A stretch of DNA of 64,000 nucleotides. Source: Rhytidiadelphus loreus (taxonomy: Eukaryota; Streptophyta; Bryopsida; Hypnales; Hylocomiaceae). Location of the stretch: assembly GCA_947034895.1 (NCBI GenBank), contig OX344764.1:46853348-46917347 (forward strand), read 5' to 3'. A model generated the notes under the pieces. The model was not told the DNA's origin, ran no database searches, and saw only the letters and a program-made list of their open reading frames with translations. Each line of letters opens with the position of its first letter. Position 1 is the first letter of the stretch. Below, one piece after another: positions 37,056 to 48,014 of the stretch. The position numbers and the translations under genes are program-made.

Positions 37056-38238
37056 ACGAGCAATATTCTACCAAGCATTGGCTCTAATTAATTCTATCTT
37101 CTTGGCTTCCCAACGCTTTGTCTAGGCATTTTTTATCTTTGAAATGATAAATGTATCCGTAGGTTGACAAAAATGTGTTGAGTAAGGTGGCAAATACCTC
37201 AAAATTGTTTGCTTTTCAGCCAAAACGGTCCCCAATCTTGCAGTGATGTTGTGACTAGTACAATTATCAACCCAAACTATTTTAGTTTGATGTTGCACAT
37301 CAGCTTGAAAAGCCCAAGGTTCTTTAAAGTATTGAAGAAACAATGATTGGTCCATCCAACCTTTGGGTCCACTTCTATAAGTTACTCATGGAATGTCATC
37401 ATCAAGACCTTTAATGAGATAATTACTATTTGCATTAGTAAATATTAGCATAGGAGCTTCTATTATGGCTTTATGTCCTCCAGAGATTCTGAAAACCATA
37501 GTCATAGAATCTCCACCTGAAACTACTTCAGCATATTTGATAGAAGTGTCTCCTCGAAATCCCAAAGTACGTCCATTGTCAATGTTGACAACAAAATGAG
37601 TCTCATCTATGTTTTCTATGAGGTTTTCATCTAACAAACAAGATTGAAATCCCCTTTGCAAGACACCCAAATGATATGTTGTTTGCATTTCAATGAAATG
37701 CTCCTTTTCTACACTATATGTCAATCTACCTAATTTTCTTAGAGTCTTGAGTCACTAATATGCTTAGTGCTAGCTCAATTAGCAAGCCCGAAGAAAATTT
37801 CACCCTAGTCTTTTTGAACCTTTCAAATAAATTAAGAAATTTAGGATAAAACCATTGTATCCAATCGGAGCGTTTCTGGCCACGCCCAGAAGTTGCCTTC
37901 ATCAACAAGCGCTTCCGAATTCCAACACAACTTCGACTACAAGAAAGAGTTAAATTGGAGTCTTCACCATTGTCATTGGTCAATGTATCACGCAACTTCC
38001 ACCATCGTGATGCTCTCATAAGGTTGACATTTTTTTGTCCTCGAAAGTGTTGTGAAAAAGCTCCAACTATGCGTGAACAAAGGCCTCTAAGACCATGCAA
38101 TGACTCATCCTCAATCATCCAAGCAATGACAATTTTACGTGTTGCAATAGTAGAAACTTGTTGCAATGCACGTGAAGTGCCAATGTTTGGATTGAGGTCA
38201 TAAAGAGGAGGAGATCGTGGGATTGCATTGACATCCAT
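37056..38238 (-). pseudogene. DDE_1 superfamily (pogo/Tigger-like) transposase, disrupted
   Basis: An N-terminal piece (38,238 down to 37,726; 170 codons) includes the FKKTRVKFSSGLL-type helical region found before the catalytic core. The frame then shifts near 37,735. The core (37,724 down to about 37,122) shows the catalytic set IDETHF, WVDNCTSHN and LPPYSTHFCQPTD, with 36 residues between the last two aspartates. In-frame stops interrupt at 37,383-37,385 and in the codons just past 37,122. At least two replace tryptophan codons, as expected from C-to-T changes on the plus strand. The enzyme would excise and insert the surrounding element; here it is inactive. Confidence 0.8.
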
Positions 38239-38559
38239 GGCAATAGAAGAAGAAAAATCTTGATAAATAAAATGAACAAAATCAAATTTTATAAATAAAA
38301 ATCATGTGTAAAAAGAGTGGTCCAAACAATGAAAAATAGTGAAATTAGGTTATCCCATATTGATCTCTTCACATTTGACACTATACACATACTTACTAAA
38401 ACTACAATATATTTCATGAATACTAAATGCAACAAACATTTTTAACAATAAAAATATCAAACAAAAAAAGGAAACAACAATGAATCATATAAAAAATTAT
38501 TAAATGTTAATAACATACTTTTTTGTGAAGATAAATGTCTTCTAAAGTTGGTGCAAGAG

Positions 38560-38665
38560 GGAGGGAAGCTGATATGGGAGGAGGACATGTACGACATATA
38601 GGTGGAGTAGTCAAGGTGGAGGGAGAGAGTAAGGAAGAAGGGGGAAGGAGGAAAGAGGGGAGACC
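38560..38665 (+). repeat. Purine-rich (GGA/GAA) tract
   Basis: About 100 bases of almost pure purine on the plus strand (GAGGGAGGGAAG, GGAAGAAGGGGGAAGGAGG). It lies inside the DDE_1 transposon and is echoed by a longer tract at 40,673-40,890. Confidence 0.6.
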
Positions 38666-39129
38666 AAATGTCGTATAGAGAGCGTTTGCCTTGGGAGATC
38701 ACGAGGATTCTAGCTGCGACCAGAAATGGCTCGGAAATGAAATAAATCGTGACTTGTCGAATCTTCAAGTCTTCAAATCTTCAAACTGCTACTCGTTGTC
38801 CTATCATGTTGTGTTTCTAAATAGGCCAAGGGTTAAGGTAAGGTGATAAGAAACCACAGGCTTCGAACGTGTAAAACGGGACGACCAGACCACGAGCGGA
38901 ACCGTCCGAGGGATTGGATCCTAAATTTCAAACCCACAGTAACCCCCACCAGTGGGAACAACATAAAAGTCTCGACCATGTGGGCAATTGATCCCACTTT
39001 GTCGCACCTACAACACAAAATGAGGCTAGTGTTGGTGTAAACCAAACCGCCCGCATCAATAAAATTCAATTTACAAAGCCACAAGCCACACATACACACT
39101 CAAGTCTTCAACACCTCCTTCAAACCCAA

Positions 39130-39620
39130 CTCCAATTTTCAAGCTGAACTTTGGATGAGTGTCACTTTTGATCTACAATTTCGAATGAACTAAATGATAG
39201 CTTTTCGGAAAGATAATACAATTATCTACTTTTCATTCAAATTTCAAACAATTCTAAAACTCTGTACAACTTCTATGACCATCCAAAGTTTCGGCCTTGA
39301 GAAGGGAAAGGCAACAGACCTTCCTTTGCTTCCACACTCACAACTTTCTCATACAAACTCCAAACAAAACTAATGATAGCTTCATGAAAAGTTAACACAA
39401 TTTCCTACACTCCCTCCAAATTTCATTGCAAAACAAGAACCAATTCGTCTTTTAGGATTGGTCGAAGTCTCTGCCTTTTAATTTTAAAGGCAACAAATCT
39501 CCCTCCACTCAAACTAGCACAACTTTTGCTTTACAACTCCAAATCAAGCAAGTGAGATCAATTTGAAAACTACACACCATGATACACAACGCCTCCCAAT
39601 TTTATTTCAAAATACTTCAA
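39130..39620 (+). repeat. Degenerate repeat of about 180 bp, block A (inside DDE_1 element)
   Basis: AAAGGCAACAGACCTTCC at about 39,308 and AAAGGCAACAAATCTCCC at about 39,488 mark successive units. Other shared words are CTCCAAA, AATGATAGCTT and TAACACAATTTCC. The same unit type forms block B at 41,010-41,640. Confidence 0.6.
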
Positions 39621-39993
39621 ATTCACAACACAATCCCTCCAAACATTCGGGTCCTCCCTAAACTCACAATGGGAGAGAAGATGAATAGTGTTCACCGTTT
39701 CTCCACCTTATCTTTACTCTAACCACACAAACAAGTGAGGTCAGCCCTTAATTCACTCCCAAAACTACAACATGAATAATTGAGCACTTATTTGGCCCAC
39801 AACTATTTCTTTATCTTTAACTTTGAAAGAAATTCACTTTAAGTTCACCTAAAAGATAAACTATTCGAATATTTCCTTCATACTACTTCACAAACACAAA
39901 TGTATTGTAATAAATCACTCTAACTATGGAATGAAGAACTAAAAATCAACATATATCTAATAGAGGTAAAAAACTAGAACTCCAATCGAAATG

Positions 39994-40509
39994 TTACTTC
40001 ATCTGCAAGAATTTGAGGATGCGTTTAACGGTAGCAGCAACGTAATTGACATGATCTGCCTTGGTTAAAGGATTAACTGGCCCTTCCAACCATCGTTGAT
40101 GATCACGACTTCCTTCGATAGGCCTCATCATGCAATAGTATTGCTCGTCATTTAAGCCTTCAAAACATTCTTCAAATGTGACTTCACGGTTGCCGGGTTC
40201 AACACATCCAACCTGCAACAAAATCACCAATGCCCGAGCGTCATGCTGAAGATTACCGTGTCATCGTTTCTCCACGCGAGGTTGTTTTGGTGGTCGAAAT
40301 GGCCCAGCTTCATCTTCTGGTCGCCCATATAACAATGAAAGATTCAGTGGTAGCTGTGGCTGATCCGATAGTTGCGATACAGAAAATTCGAACTCACGCT
40401 CCAGTTGAGATTCTTCATCTTGAGGCTCAAAAAAAACCCTCCAGTTCGACTTAGTATGATCTAAATAAAACACAAAGATGAAGAATATCAAATGAAATGA
40501 ACCTTTCAA
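39994..40509 (-). CDS. Accessory frame of the DDE_1 element, function unknown
   Basis: Two minus-strand open segments (40,509-40,261 and 40,230-39,994) may be exons of one gene: a CAG acceptor-like site lies just inside the second. The first is rich in Glu, Leu and Ser (ESQLEREFEFSVSQLSD); the second contains TFEECFEGLNDEQYYCMM and ends LKFLQMK. I do not recognise a family. The position inside the terminal repeats suggests a second element-encoded protein, or a captured host fragment. Confidence 0.4.
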
Positions 40510-40672
40510 GTAAATCCTTCTCTATATAGTCGGAAAGAGAAGGTGTCACTTTGAAGTCACCTCAAATGACGTCATCTTATTTATAATACTACAAATATTT
40601 AAATCTATCTAAATCATGTATATATACGTATTCTATATTATACTTGCATTTGCAACACGACACCGCAACAAA

Positions 40673-40890
40673 GAGGGTTAGGGAAGAAGGGCAAGGAATA
40701 GGGAGCAAGAGGAGGGGGGAGGAGGAGCAAAAGGAGGAAAGAAGCAAAGAGAGAAGAAAGAAGGAGGAGGGACGAGGAGGGGCTAGGACGGAGTAGGGAG
40801 ATGAGGAGGGCCAAACGAGGAGGGCCACGTGGTGGAGGGGTTGCAGGCATGCGGCGAAGGGGACAGGCTGTGGAGGGGTTGGAGGGGGGA
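40673..40890 (+). repeat. Long purine-rich, G-rich tract
   Basis: More than 200 bases dominated by G and A on the plus strand, with runs such as GAGGAGGGGGGAGGAGGAG and GGAGGGGTTGGAGGGGGG. It lies about 100 bases inside the right end of the DDE_1 transposon. Such a tract could form G-quadruplex or triplex structures. Confidence 0.7.
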
Positions 40891-41009
40891 TTTAAGGTTT
40901 GAACACTATTTGTCAAGTAGTTGAAGATTAGAGTGGACGGGGTAGAAAGCTAGATAACACTATTTGTAACACAACACTATTTATCATCATTAGTGTATCT
41001 CTCTGGAAA

Positions 41010-41640
41010 ACTAACACAAAAAACTACAACACCTTCAAATTTTAACTCAAAAGCTCATACTATCCAACTTTTATAGCCGGTCAAAGTTTACTCTCTTCAA
41101 TTCAAAGGCAGTTCGTTACTATTTTACTTCCAAGGCTATAATTCTCACATAGTAACTTAAAACTAATCATATAATATCTCATTGAAAATCTAACACTTAT
41201 ATCTACATCTCCTCAAAGTTTCACTCAAGCCTAAAATACTGTCCGACTTTTATAGCCGGTCCAAGTTCACCCTCTTTATTTCAAAAGGCAGCTCTTCACT
41301 ACTTCACCTTCAAGTTTATAACTTTTGTATCTTAACTTCAAAACAAGAGAATGATAGCTTTTTAAAAATCTAACAATTTAATAATCAACCGTGACAAATC
41401 TCGAAAGCAAGAACCTCCTAATCAAATAGATATGAGTTTTCAAAAATTCTGTCCTCAAACTTCATGACAAATTTCCCTCTCTCACTTCATCAAGCATAAT
41501 TTTCACACAAAAACTCCAATTTGAGAGGGTGATAGATTTTCGGAATTATCCAAATAAGATGAACATCCTCTCAAATTTCATAACCAAATTTCCCATGTAC
41601 AAAGTGCTATCCTCCTCTGAACACACGACTACTTTAAACT
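41010..41640 (+). repeat. Degenerate repeat of about 180 bp, block B (outside DDE_1 element)
   Basis: CAACTTTTATAGCCGGTCAA (about 41,066) and its counterpart CGACTTTTATAGCCGGTCCA (about 41,250), plus AAAGGCAGTTCGTTAC and AAAGGCAGCTCTTCAC, define units about 183 bases apart. Further eroded units run to about 41,640. It is related to block A. Confidence 0.7.
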
Positions 41641-41671
41641 AACTTGGAGGTGGAAGAAGAAGAGCCTCCAC

Positions 41672-42295
41672 GGGTGAATGCATGGTTGGGTGGCTCACTT
41701 TTTGTGTCACAGGGCTATTTTCAAGGGGTACTTGTATGTAATGATGAAATAGACATAGTTAACTCATTTTATTGAATGCAAAATTTTGTGTATAGATAGG
41801 TAACTTTATTATGTTGAAGATTGTGTTTGATTTTTCTAAAGTTCATCTTAAATTTTTAGTAGTTATGGACTTTTGAAGAATGGTTTTTGTGACATACACC
41901 TACGTACAAAATCTTATTTGGGAGTTTTTTATAAAGAAAAAGAACATATTTTTCAAATACCAACTTACCATGTGTTGTATTTTAGGTTTAGAAGCCTAGA
42001 ATTCAATCCCTTTTAATTAAAATCATTTGTAGAAGTGTACTTATGGACTTTTAAAGTGTCTGATTTTAGCCTCTTTTTCCAAAGTTCATATAAAGGTCAA
42101 AAAAAGGAGTTTTTTTATTTTTGTTTTAAGAACCCCGTGTAACTAGAAAATCTCTAGGTGGGCTTGATGTTGAAAATTGAGTGGATGAACTTGCCAATGT
42201 ATGAACATCCACTAACTCATTTTTTGTACTAAAAAACCTATCAATATATGAACTCCTAGTGTCACCTAGTGAGCCACCCAACTATGCATTCACCC
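41672..42295. mobile_element. 624-bp MITE with 27+ bp terminal inverted repeats
   Basis: The left end GGGTGAATGCATGGTTGGGT (continuing GGCTCAC) is the reverse complement, with one change, of the right end ACCCAACTATGCATTCACCC (preceded by GTGAGCC). A CCAC direct repeat flanks both ends (41,668-41,671 and 42,296-42,299). The interior is non-coding and contains a second inverted theme (TTAACTCATTTTATTG against CACTAACTCATTTTTT). Confidence 0.85.
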
Positions 42296-42750
42296 CCACC
42301 TCATCTGCTATCTCAACCTCCATGCCATTCACTTAAGCAAGTGGATTTTGGCCTCTAAGACCCACATGGACTATCTTTCATCCATTGGCCATCCTTTTAT
42401 CTCCATATCTCTATCTTTATCTCCTACGTGGACACTTCTAATTCATTTACAATTAAACAAAAGGTAAAATAAGCTTCACTTTTCATTTTTAACAATTCTA
42501 ACTAAACAAAATAAAGCTTCAAAACATCTCTAAGTATAAGAAAATAAGAACTAGGATTAAGTAGTTATCTAACAGAGGTAAAAAAAATAAGAGTTCAAGA
42601 GGATCATCACTCCAAATGTCTCTTGAAACTCCAATGAAAAAAATCCCTCCGCTTTGATACACAATTATAAATTTCATATAGTGTACACATATACGACATG
42701 ACATCACTTGTACTCTTTTCAAGTTAACTCAGGCTGCAAGTCTATTGATT
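42296..42750. other. Intergenic, no supported gene
   Basis: AT-rich, no open frame of note. It probably includes the left flank of the decayed Harbinger element. Confidence 0.4.
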
Positions 42751-42754
42751 TGCA

Positions 42755-43445
42755 GTGAAATGTTTGCAGTAGGTCGAAGCTTTGTGTCAATATTGCTGCG
42801 AGATATTGTACATGCTATAAACGTGGTTCTTAGGTTTAAGATCTCATGGCCCCGTAGTGACTATTTGCAAGAAACTTGAAGACAATTTCATCAGTTTTGT
42901 GGTCTGCCTAGAGTTGTGGGCGCCATAGACAGTACACACATCACAATGATTTACGAATGCTTAGGAGATTTACTTTGTATCACAAAGCATCTCACAGTGA
43001 TTTGTGGGATGCACAAGCGTCTTTCCATGACTTTTCACCGTACTTGCTTGGAGACTCTGGTTTCCCATTGCTTCCTTGGTTGATGGTGGTGTCCCATCGA
43101 TCTATAGGCCGATTGCCTGTTGTGGATGCATTATTCAATAAGAAGCTCCACAAAGGTCATGGTGTAAAAAATTCTTTTGCTCGTCTAAAACAAACTTTTA
43201 GGGAGCTCTTAATGAAGAGTGATCTTCATGTCACATTCATTCCCGATGTCATTATCTCTTGCGGCATATTGCACAACATATTGTTTAGGCAATCTCACTA
43301 TAAAGTGGAGCGCCTGTTTATTGTTTTGTGGACAGAGGGCTTCAACAACAATGACCATGGCAAAGACCCAACTGATGCAAATGCTCAAAAGAATGCGAAT
43401 GATGATAACATTGTAGAGCAAGGAGTGTTGAAGCGTAGGGATCTA
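42755..43445 (+). pseudogene. PIF/Harbinger (HARBI1-like, DDE_4) transposase remnant
   Basis: The first segment reads RDIVHAINVVLRFKISWPRS, has a TGA at about 42,878-42,880, then RQFHQFCGLPRVVGAIDSTHI. This is the HARBI1 block with the first catalytic Asp. A frameshift or internal deletion follows. The second segment (from 42,957) holds SHSDLWDAQASF, YLLGDSGFPLLPWLM with the second Asp, and KNSFARLKQTFRELL. The Glu expected at this last site is replaced by Lys. It ends near ISCGILHNILF. The protein is clearly dead. Harbinger transposases need a Myb-like partner, a relic of which lies at 44,276-45,147. Confidence 0.85.
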
Positions 43446-44275
43446 GGAATTTTTCTATCTCTACATATTATTGCGCCGTTCAGAACTGCAAGTATTTCTT
43501 GCCCCTTTCTTATCCCTTTATTTTCATTTCGCATTTGTTGCACTTTAATGTACTTTCCATATTTTTGGCTTCCTTTCATTACTTACTATTCTAAATTCTT
43601 GTTTTGAGGTTAGATTGAGCATAATGATACACTAAACAAGACAAAGACACTTCTTGAACAGAATTGTAGAAGATGATGCTTACAAAAATTTTGCCGGTGA
43701 TAATATTTTTTTTTTAAATTAAAATATTTTTTTATAAATTTTTTCAACTGGCCAACGCAACAATGGCTGCTGCTCTATACATGTATAGAAATGTACAGAC
43801 AAACAACACTTCAAGAACTAGGTACACTGCAGGTCGACATTAGAGGCCTAATTTTTTTTGGCCCCGAACAAAATGAAAGTAAGCAAAATTCTTAGAACTA
43901 GCTGTACATATTATCGCTCTTCCATGTGTTGTAATCACTTCTATTTGCATAATATGTGAAGCAAAACACTAGAAACTAACAACTTTTAACATTGCTTTTG
44001 AACATAGATTGACCTCAGATGGCAGAAGACATTGGAGGAGGGCGACAGTTAATGGCCATCAATGTTGCCACCTGCTTGCGTTGAAGAAGATGGCGCTTTC
44101 TGTAGACAACTACTAGTTCAATTTTGATCACTGGCAGGTCCAAGTGATGTAGTCACAGTTTGCAACAGCATATGTACAGAGGTGGGTAGAGGCAATGAAG
44201 GCCCCTGCTCCGATGTAGATGCAGTTTGTTGCTTCATACCAGAACTAAAAACAATAGGAAGGTTTGTCAAGCATT

Positions 44276-45147
44276 GTACAACTTCATCTTGTTTCAATAT
44301 AGCTAATCTTGCATTTTCATTAGCAAGTCTTGCATTGTCATAGAGACGATGGTCACGATCTCTTTAGTAATCCATTTGTTCAGCAAAAAGCTTCAACTGC
44401 ACTTCTATTTTTGCTCTCTCTAGCTCCTTTGATGAATCAACCGTATTCTTCAACTGAGTTGCCATGACGTTGCCTATAGCTTTTGTGACCTCTGCTATCG
44501 CTATATGTCCTAATAGATTCTTTTGACGCACACATGTGTTCCCTGGACGTTGTTGCATTGTGTATTCAACAACGTCATTGGAGTTGAGAAGTGAAAACGT
44601 GTGTTGTGACCCTTGCTGGTAGGAAAGTAAAGCGACGTGAAGTAGGAGGTGTGCTTTGACTTCGACCAGTAATGGCAACACATGAAAGTAGCCGACTGTA
44701 GGTGGGCATTGGAATAGGGGAGAAAGCATTGCGTGTGTCATCTCATCTTTCGTCTACTGCAAATGCTACACCTATTGCATCTTCAATTTCTAAATCACTA
44801 GTGCCATTATCTTCTAGTGTGTACTTCTCAGTTGAGTCAGCTCCATAATTTGAGTCGTCAACTGAAAGCAAGTCACGTGAATGCGAGGGGAGCATGGTTG
44901 GACGACCTCTGAACCATTCATAGATGCCAAAGAAGACCTCATGTGAGGAAAAATGAAGAAGACCCTTCGCTTTCCGTTTAGCTACACTCATGCTCCAATA
45001 CTCGAGTCCATTGGTGCTACTTTGTGCAAAAAAATTTGCTACACGCTTATACTCAAATATGAGTTGGTTCCATTTGCTCTTGCAGGCAGGTCTGTCACGT
45101 AGATATGTTGAAAAGTCAGCTTTCATAACGTAGACACTAATGCGCAC
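44276..45147 (-). pseudogene. Myb/SANT-like (trihelix) partner protein of the Harbinger element, remnant
   Basis: The N-terminal segment (45,147 to 44,743) shows the trihelix/Myb-like pattern RPACKSKWNQLIFEYKRVA with spaced tryptophans (KWNQL, YWSMS, YEWFRG). An acidic region follows. The frame then shifts to the segment at 44,741-44,364 (TKAIGNVMATQLKNTVDSS, charged C-terminal helix) and continues past a stop with NARLANENARLAIL. In PIF/Harbinger elements such a protein brings the transposase to the ends. It converges with the transposase remnant, a common arrangement. Confidence 0.6.
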
Positions 45148-45516
45148 CTATTTGCTGGACTCCGGATTCATAAGGTAGCGACTATCTAGGGTTTGTTCCT
45201 CTTCAATGAACAAATGTTATTTGGCTTCAATAAGTGCAGCTACCTCTTGTGCTTGCCAATTTGGGCCTTTGTCCTTTTTTGCTTTTTTGGCAGGGTTTGC
45301 GGTGTCTCTTGTCATTGTTGTACTTGCGTTTTTCATGATTGTAGCGCTTCCACTATTCTACCGTGCAGAAGGGCACATTTGCAACAACGACAAATCTGCT
45401 TAACACTAGAAGAAAATGAGGGGTTTTGCAACTATAGTGTGCAACTCATTTTGTAGTTGCATAAGATGTTTGCAACTAGGTGACAATGTAGAAACTACAA
45501 TTGCAATGGACAAGTT

Positions 45517-45709
45517 TGTGTGAAACACGAGAGTGCAGATGAACACATAAAAAGTATTTTTAATATTATATTTATGAAACCTATTACAAGAGGCTATATA
45601 TAGGAGATCAAACATCAAGAGTCATGACTGTCTGGTTAGTATAATGGTGCGACTTTTTGTTGCTAGCTGATTAATCTAACTAATCTAGACTTGTAATTAC
45701 GTTGTAACA
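45517..45709 (-). repeat. 3' LTR of the copia element
   Basis: 193 bases starting TGTGTGAAACACG and ending GTTGTAACA on the plus strand. It is paired with 50,735-50,930. Confidence 0.95.
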
Positions 45710-45788
45710 CTCCCTCTTCAACTATATCAGATAATCAAAAGCAGGTTCAAATATCTTTGTCAAAAAAGTCCAACTTCAATATAATTAA

Positions 45789-46916
45789 TTATAGATCAAG
45801 AACTCCTCCTTGATTAAGAGAAGGAGAATGAAGATAATCATGAAGTCCTTGTGCTAAAGTACAAGTACAATGCTTGGACTTGGGTGAGGATTTTGTTTGA
45901 ATATCAGCCCACATCTCAAGAATAGAGGTAAACTCCAGTGTAAGAAGTTTAGATTCAATTTTTTCACAAAGAAAATGATACTTAATATCAATGTGCTTGG
46001 AGCATTTGTGAAATTTAGGATTCTGGGTAAGAGCAATGAAGGATTGGTTATCACAGTAGAAAAGACTTGGAAGTTTGACTAAATATCCCAATTCATTGAG
46101 TAAAAATTGAAGCCAAAGAAGCTCCTTCGTGGCAATGGCAGCAACAATATATTCAGCTTTGGTAGAGGACAACGCAACCACAATTTGTTTCTTACTGTAC
46201 GAAGAAATCAGAGAATCAAAAAGTTTAAAAATATAACTAGACGTCGATCGTCTAGTATCAATATCGCCGGCCCAATCCACATTAGTCCAGCCACAAAGGA
46301 AGGGGACAAAGTTGGAATGAGAAGAAGAAGAAGATAAACAATGATAGGTAAGCCCCCAAGTTCGGGTGTGTTGAAGATATCGAAAGATTCGTTTTAAAGC
46401 ACGCCAATGGATTGGACCTGGTTGAGCCATAAATTGAGCAAGATGATGTACTGAGAACGCTAAATCAAGATGGGTACACGTCACAAGGTATTGAAAACTG
46501 CCAATGGCTTGAGCATATGGTATGGAAGCCATAAAAGAGGTTTCTTCAGGAGTCAAGTTGTCAGCTTGAGAGCGGGAATATCAAATATTGGCTTCCATAG
46601 GTGTAGCAATGGATTTGCAATTTGTCATATAAAACTTGCCAAGAAGATCAAAAATATATTTATCTTGTGTAAGGATGAGAGTGTGATTGGTAGGATCTCG
46701 TCGGATTTGGATTCCAAAAATATATTCTATATCCTTGCTGTCCATCATGAAGAAACGTTGGGCAAACAAAGCCTTATGGGCTATGAGAAACTTTAAATTT
46801 GGAGATATTAAAATAAGGTCATCGATATATAGACCAAGAAACATGAAAGTATTGCAAGAGCGCTTGAAATATACATTGGTGTCAGAATAACAACAAATAA
46901 AATGTTGGATAAGCAA
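45789..46916 (-). pseudogene. copia reverse transcriptase 3' part and RNase H, decayed
   Basis: LYIDDLILIS is the RT active-site motif (YxDD) and is preserved. Then come FGIQIRRD, IATPMEAN, PYAQAIGSFQYLVTCTHLDLAF and the RNase H block WTNVDWAGDIDTRRSTSSYIF, VALSSTKAEYIVAA and IDIKYHF. It ends at 45,789, near the polypurine tract. A stop near 46,579 breaks the frame. Confidence 0.85.
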
Positions 46917-47027
46917 AAATTGATCGAAAAATTCGTACTAAACTTGTGGTGCCTGTTTAAGGCCATATAAAGATTTTAATAAACGACATACTTGAATTGC
47001 ATTACTGAGTAAAATAAAACCTTCAGG

Positions 47028-48006
47028 CTAGATAATATGCATTTCTTCTTGAAGAAGACCATTAAGGAAGGTTGTTGTAACATCCATCTGGTAGATATAG
47101 AATTCATAAAGTGTAGCGAAAGCAAGTAAAAGGCATAATGATGTCATTTTAAGAATAGGAAAAAAAGTCTCAGAATAGTCGAGGGCATCTTGCTGGGAAA
47201 AACCTTGTGCAACAAAGCAGGCTTTATAGCAAGCCAAAGTGCCGTCAGAATTATATTTCTTTCGGAATATCCGCTTTGTATTGACAATGGACCGATTAAG
47301 AAGAGGGTCAACCAATGTCCAAGTATTGTTTTTAACTAAGGAATTGTACTCAGATTCCATAGCTTGACGCCACTAGAAAGCTTCAGGCTGGAAAGAGCTT
47401 CGGAAACTAACTGAGGATCTGCAATTTGAGTGAAAAAGGTAGAAGCATAGGAAGCTTCATCATAGAATTTGGTGGAGCACCATTGTCCTTTATTTTTACG
47501 AGTGGATTGTCTGGTGGGGAATCCTGAAGAAGAATGAAAGTGACAATGTCAATCAAAGGAATGAGGTTGATTAGGATGGACTGGGAAGGAATTTACAGGT
47601 AGGAAAGGGGGTCGAACAAATGCCTTGTCAAGTGGTGATTCGGAGCTGGAAACTGAATCAGAGTTCTTGTGGTCAATAAATGAACTAGATGTATTTGGAT
47701 CAAGTTGACTAGGATTTAGCTCGTTGAATGAAGGACTGAGCAAGGAATCAGGCACACTATAATCATCGTCAGAGTCCGATATATTGAGAGGTGGAGGTGA
47801 AGATAAGGCTCCTCCTTGCAACAAGGAATCTTCATGAAAAATAACATTATGACTGGTAAACAAACGATTAGATGATATATCATGTAGATGATAGCCTTTT
47901 ATACCGTGAGTTTCGCCATAACCCACAAAAATACATGGAATAGTGTTTGGTGCACTTCTCATCGGGAATGTGAGCGAAAGCTTGACATCCGAAAATTTGA
48001 AGGTGA
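47028..48006 (-). pseudogene. copia integrase C-terminus and 5' reverse transcriptase region, decayed
   Basis: On the minus strand, past the MITE, IPCIFVGYGETHGIKGYHLHD is the conserved end of copia integrase, followed by a Ser/Pro/Asp-rich linker. The RT begins with the NTWTLVDP, KRIFRKKYNSDG and ACFVAQGFSQQ blocks and includes QMDVTTTFLNG (usually QMDVKTAFLNG). Stops separate the pieces. Confidence 0.8.
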
Positions 48007-48014
48007 CAAAGATC

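Larger units (their letters stand above)
36261..40995. mobile_element. DDE_1/pogo-like DNA transposon (4.7 kb) with long TIRs and TA target duplication
   Basis: The left end CACTAATGATGATAAATAGT and the right end ACTATTTATCATCATTAGTG are exact reverse complements over 20 bases and extend to about 24. TA flanks both sides (36,259-36,260 and 40,996-40,997), the Tc1/mariner target signature. Subterminal repeats of the AACACTAAATGT type occur in both orientations at 36,280-36,420. The element contains a broken transposase (37,050-38,238) and a second minus-strand frame (39,994-40,509). Although the tips read CACTA...TAGTG, the three-base duplication of CACTA elements is absent and the transposase is of the DDE_1 type. 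Confidence 0.85.

Noticed and set aside
36261..40995. Classification of the 4.7-kb element as CACTA (En/Spm)
   Set aside because: The tips begin CACTA, but the flanks share only TA and the internal transposase has the DDE_1 catalytic pattern.
45629..45655. A-box-like TCTGGTTAGTATAATGG in the copia LTR
   Set aside because: It is part of the LTR, is not accompanied by a B-box, and the second LTR has changed bases.
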